64,000 nucleotides of DNA, from positions 310,001 through 374,000 of the forward strand of contig JARBJD010000028.1 of the NCBI GenBank assembly GCA_033064195.1, written 5' to 3'. Within the stretch, counting starts at the first letter, position 1; each line of letters starts with the position of its first letter. The notes beneath the pieces are model-generated. The model worked only from the letters and a program-made list of their open reading frames with translations. It was not told the DNA's origin and ran no database searches. Source of the DNA: Blattamonas nauphoetae. Its lineage: Eukaryota; Preaxostyla; Oxymonadida. Made by a program: the position numbers and the translations under genes. This document shows positions 1 through 9,279 of this stretch, piece by piece.

Positions 1-303
1 ATTGGGTGAGGAAAGGAGCATCCCAATAGACTGCACGGATTCGGTCGAAGATTCATCAGTGAATGATGTACGAAGGCTGAGAAAAGAACCTTCGGACAAT
101 TGATTCTGAGGAATCACTGATTCGAGAAATTTCACCGCTTTAGCTTCCAGAGAGGCATCCAGCGTAGGCTGACACTTCACAGTGGCAACGAGAGACTGAA
201 AAACAACGGCCTTTTCGTCGTTAGTTTCATTTTGATCTTCACTCCAATTCAGGAAAGGAGAGCTACAGTGGAGTGAATAAAACTGTAAGTCAGACAGAAG
301 CAT
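1..303 (-). CDS. FLNWSE-family protein, N-terminal part, runs off the window
   Basis: The minus-strand frame is open for 101 codons from an ATG at 303 to the window edge. It contains SPFLNWSEDQNETNDEKAVV and SLVATVKCQPTLDASLEAKA, which align residue by residue with the protein at 8204-9277 (FLNWSEDK...DEKAVVF, SLVATLKLQPVLNDTLEAQA). The family is one I associate with Blattamonas, of unknown function and probably all-helical. Only the N-terminal third is in the window. The start is the first Met upstream of the conserved block. The paralogue has a longer leader beginning MNTIIHTT, so a different upstream start cannot be excluded. The frame has no break. Family membership is directly visible; function is unknown. 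Confidence 0.75.
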   Translation of the reverse strand, partial: MLLSDLQFYSLHCSSPFLNWSEDQNETNDEKAVVFQSLVATVKCQPTLDASLEAKAVKFLESVIPQNQLSEGSFLSLRTSFTDESSTESVQSIGMLLSSPN

Positions 304-1369
304 CCTTTTTGAATGTTGCCTTCATTTCACGGTCTTTCTCAATCCTAACTTTTCACACAATAGACGGAGAGAAACATTCGTGTTGACTTGGCGAGAAAAA
401 GAAACAACATGGTTTGATCTTCCTTTCATTTTCTTCACATCGCATCCAACCGCTTTTCCTTCCGCACACTGACGTAATTCACACTTTCAAACTCATCATC
501 CCAATTTAAACACCTTCAGACAAGTGATTCCGCAAGATTTGACAGATGTCACTTTCCAGCCGAATAATGGTGTAGATTGTTTCCTTGTTTACCTTTATTT
601 AACAGATTCTCCAAATATTCAGCCCTTTTCAGAAGGATTCTCCCATCAGACGAGATTTGAAAGAAAACTGAAGGGAAACAGACACCTGAAACCACTTATG
701 ATCTACAAGCGATATGATGAATTCGAATGATTCTCCACGTTTTTCTGATGTATATTCTTTTTTCCATAACTTTTTCAGACCTGGAAATTCTATCCGGCCG
801 AGTTTTTCTCATGATTCCTCTCTGTTGTTCAAAATCCGCCGAATTTGCTCGTTTTCAAGCATTATGCAGCAAGCATCCTGTCGAATTACAAAACTATAGT
901 CATCGATGTTGATTTTGAGGATCGTGCATTGAGAAACTGGCAATATTTTGGCGCTTCCTGATTCACTTTGGATTTCTCGATCTTTATGTCGCTGATTCGT
1001 CCAGCTCCGAATTCAGTTCAAATTATCATTTGTCTGAAAAAAATCAGACTGACAAAGCTCGATTGCCAACATACAGACAAGTATATCCAGTTCAGAAACG
1101 AAGCAAGTGCATATCACTCTGAAACCCTAATAAAGGCACAATACTACGAGATACGTGGTGATAATAGAATTTAGCAGCCGTCATCTTCATCTTTTTGAAC
1201 AATTCGAAAGGACAAAGTCGTCACGACTCGTCGCGATTCACATTTCCTTCTTTTATCTTTATATCTCTCCATTTCAACAATGATTTCCATTTTCTCTATT
1301 TTATCGTTGAAATTGAAAGTAAACTTCGAATTGAGTCAATCCAAAGTGTGTTCGTGAACGAGATCCGAT
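304..1369. other. Intergenic stretch without a convincing gene
   Basis: AT-rich sequence with only short open frames (longest 60-70 codons near 524-730 and 968-1174), none with a recognisable domain. A GTATATTC...TTTTTCAG stretch near 751-779 looks like a small intron and may mark an unrecognised multi-exon gene on the plus strand, but I could not build a coherent protein across it. Confidence 0.4.
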
Positions 1370-1371
1370 TA

Positions 1372-1410
1372 GTCCTTGATCAATTGGGGGTTTTTAAAAA
1401 ATGGGGGGTA
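1372..1410 (+). repeat. Left terminal inverted repeat of the pogo-like transposon
   Basis: Reverse complement of 7591-7629 with four mismatches, all in the outer ten bases, and preceded by the TA duplication at 1370-1371. Confidence 0.85.
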
Positions 1411-1436
1411 AATCCCCCATACGCCCCATCATTTTC

Positions 1437-1591
1437 ATGCCAAAAATAAGTCGCATCTCCGATGCAGAAATCCTCCGTCTCGCGGGGACGGAGGAGTACC
1501 GCAACATACAACATCGTGGGGAGCGTTTCGCTCGAATTGCGTTCAGGGCTTTCCACCCATGGAGCCGACTTGCTCAGTTTGTTCAGATTTA
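1437..1591 (+). CDS. Possible first exon of the pogo-like transposase
   Basis: An open frame starting 65 bp inside the left transposon end reads MPKISRISDAEILRLAGTEE and continues through HPWSRLAQF before a stop. Its position at the 5' end of the element, its basic and helical character, and the lack of any start codon at the head of the transposase segment at 5744 suggest that this is the missing N-terminus. About 4.1 kb of unrelated sequence separates the two. A GTTTGT and a GTTCAG splice-donor-like site lie near the end, but the exact junction to 5744 could not be fixed because of the reading phase. This is inferred from position, not homology. Confidence 0.4.
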
Positions 1592-1817
1592 AGATTTTTC
1601 ATGTTGATATAATTCTGACGAACATTTTCCTTGGAGCCTTTGTCATAACTTCATCTTGGTGGAGAGATCCGGCTTTGATCACATCCCCATACTTTTCTCA
1701 GATATTCCATTCTTGCTCTTTTCACATTCTAGTCACACCACAATCAGATGTAGATTCATGAAGTGATTTAAGAGAAATTGCTGGAAAACAATGTGTGAGG
1801 AAGTGGATACGAGAAGA

Positions 1818-3106
1818 TTGGGAGTGGGAGCGGACGGAGTCGATGATGATCGAGAGCGGGAGCGGACGGAGACGATGACGATCGTGAGTGGAAGCGGACG
1901 GAGTCGATGATCGTGAGTGGAAGCGGACGGAGACGGTGACGATCGTGTGCGGGAGCGGACGGAGTCGACGATGATCGTGTGTGGGAGCGGACGGAGTCGA
2001 TGATGATCGTGAGTGGGAGCGGACGGAGTCGATGATGATCGTGTGGGAGCGGACGGAGTCGATGATGATCGTGTGTGGGAGCGGACGGAGTCGATGATGA
2101 TCGTGAGTGGGAGCGGACGGAGTCGATGATAATCGTGAGTGGGAGCGGACGGAGTCGATGATGATCGTGTGTGGGAGCGGACGGAGTCGATGATGATCGT
2201 GTGTGGGAGCGGACGGAGTCGATGATGATCGTGAGTGGGAGCGGACGGAGTCGATGATGATCGTGAGTGGGAGCGGACGGAGACGACGACGATCGTGAGT
2301 GGGAGCGGACGGAGTCGATGATGATCGTGAGTGGGAGTGGACGGAGACGATGATGATCGTGTGTGGGAGCGGACGGAGTCGATGATGATCGTGTGGGAGC
2401 GGACGGAGTCGATGATGATCGTGAGTGGGAGCGGACGGAGTCGATGATGATCGTGTGTGGGAGCGGACGGAGTCGATGATGATCGTGAGTGGGAGCGGAC
2501 GGAGTCGATGATAATCGTGAGTGGGAGCGGACGGAGTCGATGATGATCGTGTGTGGGAGCGGACGGAGTCGATGATGATCGTGTGGGAGCGGACGGAGTC
2601 GATGATGATCGTGAGTGGGAGCGGACGGAGTAGATGATGATCGTGTGTGGGAGCGGACGGAGTCGATGATGATCGTGAGTGGGAGCGGACGGAGTCGATG
2701 ATGATCGTGTGTGGGAGCGGACGGAGACGACGACGATCGTGAGTGGGAGCGTACGGAGTCGATGATGATCGTGAGTGGGAGCGGACGGAGACGACGACGA
2801 TCGTGAGTGGGAGCGGACGGAGTCGATGATGATCGTGAGTGGGAGTGGACGGAGACGACGACGATCGTGAGTGGGAGCGGACGGAGTCGATGATGATCGT
2901 GTGTGGGAGCGGACGGAGTCGATGATGATCGTGAGTGGGAGTGGACGGAGACGACGACGATCGTGAGTGGGAGCGGACGGAGACGACGACGATCGTGAGT
3001 GGGAGTGGACGGAGACGATGATCGTGGGTGGGAGTGGACGGGGTCGATGATCGTGGGTGGGAGATGGAGTGAGATGATGATAGTGAGCGGGAGATGGAGG
3101 GAGATG
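1818..3106. repeat. 32-bp minisatellite, about 40 units
   Basis: Tandem array of GTGAGTGGGAGCGGACGGAG followed by TCGATGATGATC, with sub-variants GTGTGTGGG, ACGACGACGATC and a 28-bp unit lacking four bases. Units are nearly identical in the centre (about 1950-2900) and degrade towards 3106. The minus-strand frame stays open for 528 codons across the array (1722-3308) because the unit lacks stops in that strand. Since 32 is not a multiple of three, the apparent 32-residue Ser/Arg/Pro/His repeat is three DNA units read in three frames, so it is not evidence of a protein. It lies inside the pogo-like transposon. Confidence 0.9.
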
Positions 3107-3396
3107 ATGAGGCAGTCACATTCGATCTCAACGGTGAAGTCATTCGATATCTCGCTGTCTCATCGCCCTTCCTGTGGAGAGATCGCACGACGTTGTGAAT
3201 GACGGCGAGATTGCATTGGACAGTTTCGACTCCACAACCTATTCTGTGTTCTGACAAAGCCCTTCCATCATGTCGAGTCGGAGTGAGGGTGAGACTGCCG
3301 AGATGCATCTGTACAAAGAATCACAAAAGAGAAAGAAGGACGAAGCGTCACTATCGCGACTCTCTCCCTCCACCCGAAGCGGCACGCTCATCATCA

Positions 3397-4710
3397 CTAC
3401 GTCCTCTTTCCAAAAGCAGCCCGAACAGCTTTTGGATCACACCCACGTCGAGCAGCGAGCGTTTGATGGAAGTGTTGGCGTGTTTGACAGACGATCACAC
3501 ATTTGTGGCATCGTCCAATTGCATGACAATCGCTCTGATCCTGCACCTCGGCCACTATCCGCACAATGATCTCGCCTGGTCCCATCTGGCAGATCGCTGG
3601 GGCCTCAGAGACGATGTTGTCCAAATTGAAAGAATCTGACCGCGTGTCGGTTTGTGCGTCCTTCCTCTGTTTCTCCTTTAGAGCCTCTTCTAGTGGGGCG
3701 ACCGCTGTGTCAGCAAGTGTTTTCAGAACGGAAACAATGAATAACGACACGATCGCGTGGAGAGTGATCACACAAGTGGACTGTACGGCTGATTCCGTTT
3801 CAGCTCCCTCCTCATTTCCATCTATCTTATCCATAGTATGCGAGGGAGACGGAGCAGAGTGAATTGTGGGTACAGCGTAGCCTTCCTCTAAAGGTGTGTC
3901 TGCTGCTTGTATATTGCACGCCGATCGTGGGCTGTTCAGAAGCACCACTCGCTCCATGCCGCTGTGGCCTTCTCCAGCTTGCTTGTGGTTTGATTCTGAA
4001 TCAGAGTCTGAGGATGTGTTGGAGTCGGCCTCGCGTTGCATCAGAATCGAATAGCACACATGCGCCAGACACATCCGCTGCTTCTGTCCTCCGCTTAACT
4101 TTCGCCTGTGACCGCCAACGAACGTGTTCAGTCCGTCGGGCTTCGCTTTTTCATCCGTGTTGAAGCAGCATGCACGCACCACACACTCCAGCCTCGTCTT
4201 GTCCAACTCTGATCCATATAGATTGATGCTTCGCAGTGACGTGTCCTGCACAAATGGATCCTGTGGCATGAGCACGGCTTGGTCACCCACAAACCTTCTT
4301 CCTCCCCACGCGTCGTTTAGCCCTGTGAGCGCCGACAGAAGCAGTGGCTTCCCTCATCCCAACGTCCCTACCAGCGCGCAGTATTCCCCGTGATTCAATG
4401 TCAGAGTGTTGTGTGGCATAGTTGATGGGGACGGAGTGTAGTGGTAGAGACCGAGAAGAGGAACGGAGTCGAGTGAGGAAAGTTGGAGTTGTGAAGGATC
4501 AACCGAATTGTTATCTGGAATCCACGTGTTGTCATCATCGTCCTTCTTCATAAACGTCTTCAGACCATTCCACAAGACGAATGGGAGTCGTTTTGGGCAT
4601 TGTTTCGAAGATAATCACGTCGACGAAGGGGGATTGCATTACTGCGTGCAGGCGGTAGCTGGGGATCAGATTTTCTCGAATCTCAAGATTTTCATACGTT
4701 GTTGCGATAA
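3397..4710 (-). pseudogene. Broken ABC transporter (ABCC/MRP-like nucleotide-binding domain)
   Basis: Read on the minus strand, the region shows a short transmembrane-side segment (around 4600-4700, MQSPFVDVIIFETMP), then the start of a nucleotide-binding domain (TLNHGEYCALVGTLG), then a Q-loop (VLMPQDPFVQDTSLRSINLY), the ABC signature LSGGQKQR, and a Walker-B-like VVLLNSPRSAC with Asn where Asp is expected. The Walker A motif is broken: the codon after GTLG is TGA where Ser or Cys is usual, followed by GKPLLLSALTG. A frame change lies just upstream near 4560. About 45 residues rich in Ser, Asp and Glu separate signature and Walker B. The rest of the transporter is missing. It sits within the pogo-like element, opposite to its transposase. 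An ABCC-type source is inferred from the IN-LYG pattern after the Q-loop. Confidence 0.75.
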
Positions 4711-5735
4711 TTGATCAGATTTCACCTCAAGTGCATCATGTGAGCGAATAATTCGTGAAAGTTGTTGAAACATCATCATGTCACGACACGATCTGATGAT
4801 ATACGTTTGGTCGACTAGACAGTCAATTCCTGATCTTTTCCATTCGATTTGCAGTTCTGCACGGTGATTTACTCCATTAATTCCAGTTTTCTCAAGCTGA
4901 AAAAGAGGGATCCTCCTTCTGCGTGGGTGTCTTAGTCTGTCCCTTCGATGTTGTAGAGGGTGCAGAACTTGATTGCATAGATGCAGACAGCATTTTACCG
5001 GTTACAGCCGTTCGTACAACATGTTAACTTCCAGTTAGTGACGTCGAACCCGCTTTGTCGGGCTGAGGTTTAGATGACTGCACAATCCGGACAGATGACA
5101 TCAACATCGTCCAAATGGGACGTGATGATGTTGATTCAGTATTTTAAACGAGTGAACTAGAGAATCGGAACAGAGTTTGTTGGACATGGTGTTCAAGAAA
5201 GGGTCATTAGTATTACCACTCCTCCACTGTCTGGTGTGAAGGCGGTCATCCACCCATCCAAAAAGTTGCGTGTTCTCCAGTGTAGCAGATCCACTGCTCC
5301 CAAATCGGCATTGTCTTGGTCAAGTGAAGAGAGGAGAGCTGAGAACGATATGATCAAATATAGCTGAATTCCTCCAGCAGATCAATTGCATAAAGGACAA
5401 TCTTCCACGTCATCCTCCAACATGAAGAACAAGATGACCGAATCAAACAACTCAAGCCCACTCTTCTTTCTCCCAATAACAGGAACACGAAGAAGAAACT
5501 CGCTCTTCTCTCACATCCTCCGCAAACGTTAACAACTGCAGTGCATATTCATATCCCCCCTGTCTCCTCATAGCCTCATATTCAGTTTGACAGATCATGA
5601 GTCCCACTTTATTGTTCATTTGTTGTCCGCAGACTGGACAATCTCTATTTCACTTCACAGCTCTGTTTAAAACAAGAGATTTCTTAAGAATCTGAAGGGT
5701 CTTCAACAAACGAGCATTTTCATTTTTTCGTCCAC
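4711..5735. other. Non-coding remainder of the insert in the pogo-like element
   Basis: No gene recognised. A minus-strand frame at about 4720-4930 is open but shows no ABC-transporter motif. An imperfect direct repeat, ACGAACATTTTC at about 1618 and ACGAGCATTTTC at about 5710, brackets the whole 4.1-kb insert and could be its target duplication, although it is too short and imperfect to rely on. Confidence 0.35.
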
Positions 5736-5743
5736 TTCCAGAA

Positions 5744-7510
5744 AAGTATGGGTATTTTTGGAAAGCCCTGATTGCGTTTGATCATGGCATTCCTTTTGCG
5801 AGAGTTGGTCGCGTGGGCAACATCGGGAAACACGTTCTTGAGCGAGCAGTGAAGAATATCAAAGCAAACAGACGTTGCGGAATCGTCGGACGCCCTCCGA
5901 TATTATCCGATGTGGAGCAGGAAGCAGTCGTACAGGATATCTTGAGAGATCGAGGCCAGCGAATATTTCATTCGGCTCAATCCATCAGATCTTTGGTATA
6001 CTCTCTTTTTTCTCTATCTTTTTTTGATATAGTGCGAAGATCAAATCAGGCAACGTCCTGTTACAGCCACTCACCCTTCCCTCTCATCAACCTTCGGATA
6101 TTCTTTCGTAAACGGAAGGAACGAAATCAGCCTAAAAAAGAGCGAACAATTCCCTCATGAGCGTTTTCGCCAAACATCCGCACAGATTATAAGACCGTGG
6201 TTCGATCATTACCTTCGATTGCGACAATTGTACATCAGTCATTCCGGCTTCCGGTATTTGGTTCTCGTTTTTTTCAAGGAAAGGGTTGATCTCAAGTTGT
6301 CCGCGAATTTAAGAAAAATAAAAAATTAGAGCAGTGGGTGACATTGATATGATCACATGAGATGGTTGTTCGTTCCTCAATTTCTATTTCTTCCTGCTGA
6401 AGACAGTGTGGAGTCTGCTCAACTGGACTCAAGTTGAAATTATGGATTGATCTCAATCTGACCCCATTGACGATTGCTTTATTTTCATTCTAGCATCACT
6501 TGTTCAATAATTACTGGTCTTTCCTGCTGTTTCATTGAAGAATGATAAATAGAAATGGAATTGAAAGCTCGTTCTCATTGATCGCCCCATTCTTGTTTTT
6601 TTTAAGTACCAAATACCGGAAGCCGGAATGACTGATGTATCCCAATTCACTTGTTTTTAATTTAGATGAGTCTTTTGCCAATTCTGCCCCCAACCATAAT
6701 GTTCTGGTAGCAGTTGAACCAGACGACCCACGGCCCATTGTCCCCCAAATACCCCTCCCAAGCAAAACTACTTTCATCCTCACTATCGCCGCCGACGGCA
6801 AATTTTTGCCAACCATCCTCTTGGTTCCTTTTCAACAGCTTCCAGTGGAATATGCTCCTTTCAGAGGATCAAACCTTATAATCATTTCAAATCCTCAAAC
6901 TAGGATGACCAATACATTATTCCCAACGATCTTTCAAATGTATATCCTTCCATATATGCTTCAACGAAGACAAAACATCAACCAAGAAAACTCTCGGATC
7001 CTCCTCATTATGGACGGCCTTCGCTCTCATTATGTGGCGTCGGTTCAACTGCTTTGTCAACGAAATAGCATAGACATCGCAATCCTCCCTTCACATACTA
7101 CACACATGCTGCAGCCAGTCGATCAGTATGTCACGGCCACCATCAAACAAGGCCTACTGAGCTCCATCCGTCCCCAAGCACTTGCTGATGCATCACAGAA
7201 ACGCACAGCCTTCATAGAGGCTTTCGACCAGGCTCTCTCAGACGGATTAAGCCCAAAAATTGTCAAAGCCTCTTTCCGCGACACAGGCCTCAATCCACCG
7301 ACTATCCAGCCTGTTGCAGCAAAACTGACAGATGCCGAACTCCCCAGAAGGCTTAATCCAGCACCCGCGCGACGAGACCATTCCAGAGAAGGTCTCTGGT
7401 TCATTAGTGATCCAGATCTTCTGAGAAGATTCAACGCTCCTCCCAATCCAGATATTCCCATAGACCCAAATGATGATGGTGCAGATGACTCGAGCGATGA
7501 AGGCGAATAA
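5744..7510 (+). CDS. Pogo-like DDE transposase, interrupted by a MITE
   Basis: Coding segments are 5744-5995, a 37-nt intron 5996-6032 (GTATAC...ATATAG), 6033-6232, then a 405-bp MITE, then 6640-7510. The first segment has a helix-turn-helix ending in GRPPILSDVEQEAVVQDIL, the usual pogo/CENP-B-type second helix pair. The last has the DDE catalytic pattern: FNLDES, then LLIMDGLRSHY, then LQPVDQYV, giving Asp, Asp, Asp. The C-terminus is acidic (DDGADDSSDEGE). Removing 6233-6639 joins TTG-TA to TCCC and keeps the frame (RQLYPNSLVFNLDES), so the MITE arrived after the transposase was last functional. The fragment starts without a Met at a splice acceptor (TTCCAG, 5736-5741); a candidate first exon is at 1437-1591. 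Confidence 0.8.
6233..6637. mobile_element. 405-bp MITE (Tc1/mariner type) inside the transposase
   Basis: The ends are perfect inverted copies of about 30 bp (CATCAGTCATTCCGGCTTCC then GGTATTTGGT; 6233-6262 and 6608-6637), flanked by TA at 6231-6232 and 6638-6639. There is no coding content. The end core CCGGCTTCCGGT recurs at 43600-43983, so it belongs to a family with at least two members here. Its removal restores the transposase frame exactly. Confidence 0.9.
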
Positions 7511-7590
7511 CGTGACACTCTTTTTGTTTCTCAATTCACTTTTCTCATTCAACGGTTTCAATTTTTTTTCAAATGGGTCCATCTCGGTTC

Positions 7591-7629
7591 TACCCCCCAT
7601 TTTTTAAAAACCCCCAATTTTTTAGGGAC
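7591..7629 (-). repeat. Right terminal inverted repeat of the pogo-like transposon
   Basis: Inverted copy of 1372-1410, followed by the TA duplication at 7630-7631. Confidence 0.85.
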
Positions 7630-7696
7630 TAATCCATTGCCCCATCATACATTTTCATCATTCACAGACCGACAAGGCAGTTTTGGTGGTGGGCGT

Positions 7697-8060
7697 CTAA
7701 AGCAACAACAAGTAACACTCCAAAGAAGAGAACCCATCATGTTTGAACTTTGTTACTTTCTCATTACGCGCTTGCAGTTTTAATCCCTCGACTGTATCCA
7801 CAGGAAATGGTAATGGAGCAGAAGCCAACTCAGTGCTTGTTGTACTTGGGGAGGTGTCTGTTGTGTGGACAATTGTGTTCATTCCTTCTGATTTCGTGGA
7901 GAAAAACAGTCGATATGGGGATTCTCAATTGAAAGAGGAGGAAGCATGTGAAGGAGAAAAAGGAGAATTCAAAAAAGAATCGTTGGAATAATGGATCTTG
8001 GCGAAGTGATAATCCAATGAATGGCCTCAAACAGACCAAAAAGCTAGTTGGTTCCAGCAC
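7697..8060 (-). pseudogene. Remnant of a FLNWSE-family gene 5' end
   Basis: On the minus strand a short frame begins MNTIVHTTDTSPSTTSTELA at 7882, close to MNTIIHTTTTPSSSIHYYLS at the start of the gene at 8204-9277. The upstream sequence (RNEHNCPHNRH) also resembles that upstream of the intact copy (SNEHDYSHNHH). The FLNWSE block itself is absent: after about 25 residues the frame diverges and stops. Probably a partial duplication of the promoter-proximal end lying 3' of its full-length paralogue. The similarity is short. Confidence 0.4.
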
Positions 8061-8203
8061 AATGCTGTGAACACGTGAAAGTGATGAAAGGGAATAAAAA
8101 TGCTGAAAAGGGGGTTAAATAGGGAGAAGATGTGGGAGATAGTCGAATGTTTAAAACTGAATGGCTAGTTAATGCTCGAATCTTCGCTGGACCAAATCTG
8201 ATT

Positions 8204-9277
8204 CTACACAGGTGGTGCGATGTTCACGCCTTGCGTAATGTTCACCCATTTCGAATAGTCCACAATTTCTCGCCCGTCATTGTCTGTTTCTTCGTTTCGC
8301 AGCCTCTGTTCTGTCACGTCTTCGATCCCCTCCATTCGAAAAGATCGAAACATTTTTGTCCCTGACCGACGAACATCTCCGCCTTGTTCGTTACATTCAT
8401 CCAGTAGTATGCCCATAAAGGCAAAAAACCGCCAGTTTGACTTATTAACTTCGAAGAATGTCAGGCAACTTGGGACTGTGAGAAAAACAGCCTTCTGAAT
8501 AATAAAATTCATTGCTGGTTGATGAGATTGTAGAAACATGGGCAGTTTGGCGAAGATTGCCATAAAGCGGTTTGATTGATCACCATCGATGATAGAATAG
8601 CGGTTCACACATAAATGGAATATATATGCCTCACATGGTGATATAACTTGCTGCAAAATCGTCTCGTGAACAGCGTGGCGTTCATTCCGATCGTGGATTT
8701 CGAGTTCTGCGAGACCATCTGGAGTTGCGAGCCAGACACACTTGGATATGGTTGCCATGAGGTTGGTGTGGATATCGACTGCGTCGGCAAATGAAAGAGA
8801 CTGTGGGTTCAGAGCGAGGATGAGTTTAGGGATCAGATCAGCCTTGACGAGGGTAAGAAGGGTTGTATCCGAACATTTCAGAACAAGTCGTCTGAGCATC
8901 TTGAGTGCTGTTGTTGTGACAATAGGATTGACTGTTGAAAAGAGAACCCCAAGCGACTGCACGAAGCCTGTCAAATTCTGATCAGAGAACGACGCATTGC
9001 TGGCGACAAACATGTCAGAAGACTCTTGATTCTCCTGAATGATGTATGTCAGAATACTCACGGCTTGAGCTTCCAGGGTGTCATTCAATACAGGCTGCAA
9101 TTTCAATGTGGCAACGAGAGACCGAAAGACAACGGCTTTTTCGTCTTCAGATTTAACTTTGTCTTCACTCCAATTCAAGAAAGGATAGCAATCCTTCGAG
9201 AAGAGCAAAGGAAGGCAAGATAAATAATAGTGGATTGAACTGGACGGGGTGGTGGTTGTGTGAATAATCGTGTTCAT
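8204..9277 (-). CDS. FLNWSE-family protein of unknown function
   Basis: An unbroken minus-strand frame of 357 residues from Met at 9277 (MNTIIHTTTTPSS) to a stop at 8204. It contains CYPFLNWSEDKVKSEDEKAV, SLVATLKLQPVLNDTLEAQA, a Leu-rich helical middle (MLRRLVLKCSDTTLLTLVKA) and a C-terminal half with NRYSIIDGDQSNRFM and VPSCLTFFEVNKSNWRF. This looks like an all-helical, ARM/HEAT-like repeat protein, although no named fold is proven. The frame extends upstream to a Met at 9325, but those 16 codons lie inside the transposon at 9280-11782, so 9277 is the native start. Its promoter has been displaced by 2.5 kb and expression may be lost. A partial paralogue is at 1-303. Confidence 0.8.
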   Translation of the reverse strand: MNTIIHTTTTPSSSIHYYLSCLPLLFSKDCYPFLNWSEDKVKSEDEKAVVFRSLVATLKLQPVLNDTLEAQAVSILTYIIQENQESSDMFVASNASFSDQNLTGFVQSLGVLFSTVNPIVTTTALKMLRRLVLKCSDTTLLTLVKADLIPKLILALNPQSLSFADAVDIHTNLMATISKCVWLATPDGLAELEIHDRNERHAVHETILQQVISPCEAYIFHLCVNRYSIIDGDQSNRFMAIFAKLPMFLQSHQPAMNFIIQKAVFLTVPSCLTFFEVNKSNWRFFAFMGILLDECNEQGGDVRRSGTKMFRSFRMEGIEDVTEQRLRNEETDNDGREIVDYSKWVNITQGVNIAPPV

Positions 9278-9279
9278 TA

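Larger units (their letters stand above)
1372..7629 (+). mobile_element. Tc1/pogo-like DNA transposon, about 6.3 kb, enlarged by foreign sequence
   Basis: Both ends carry a 39-bp terminal inverted repeat (1372-1410 and 7591-7629, 35/39 identical) with the core AATTGGGGGTTTTTAAAAAA. Each end is flanked by TA (1370-1371 and 7630-7631), the target duplication of the Tc1/mariner superfamily. The right half encodes a transposase with a CENP-B-type helix-turn-helix and a DDE domain, in keeping with pogo relatives. Elements of this superfamily are usually 1-3 kb. The excess is about 4.1 kb (about 1620-5715) holding a minisatellite and a broken ABC-transporter gene on the opposite strand, plus a MITE inside the transposase. 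I found no second left-end copy closer to the transposase, so 1372 is the best partner for 7629. Confidence 0.8.

Noticed and set aside
1722-3308. 528-codon minus-strand open frame rich in Ser, Arg, Pro and His
   Set aside because: It is the translation of a 32-bp minisatellite without stops on that strand; the residue pattern follows the DNA period, not a protein.
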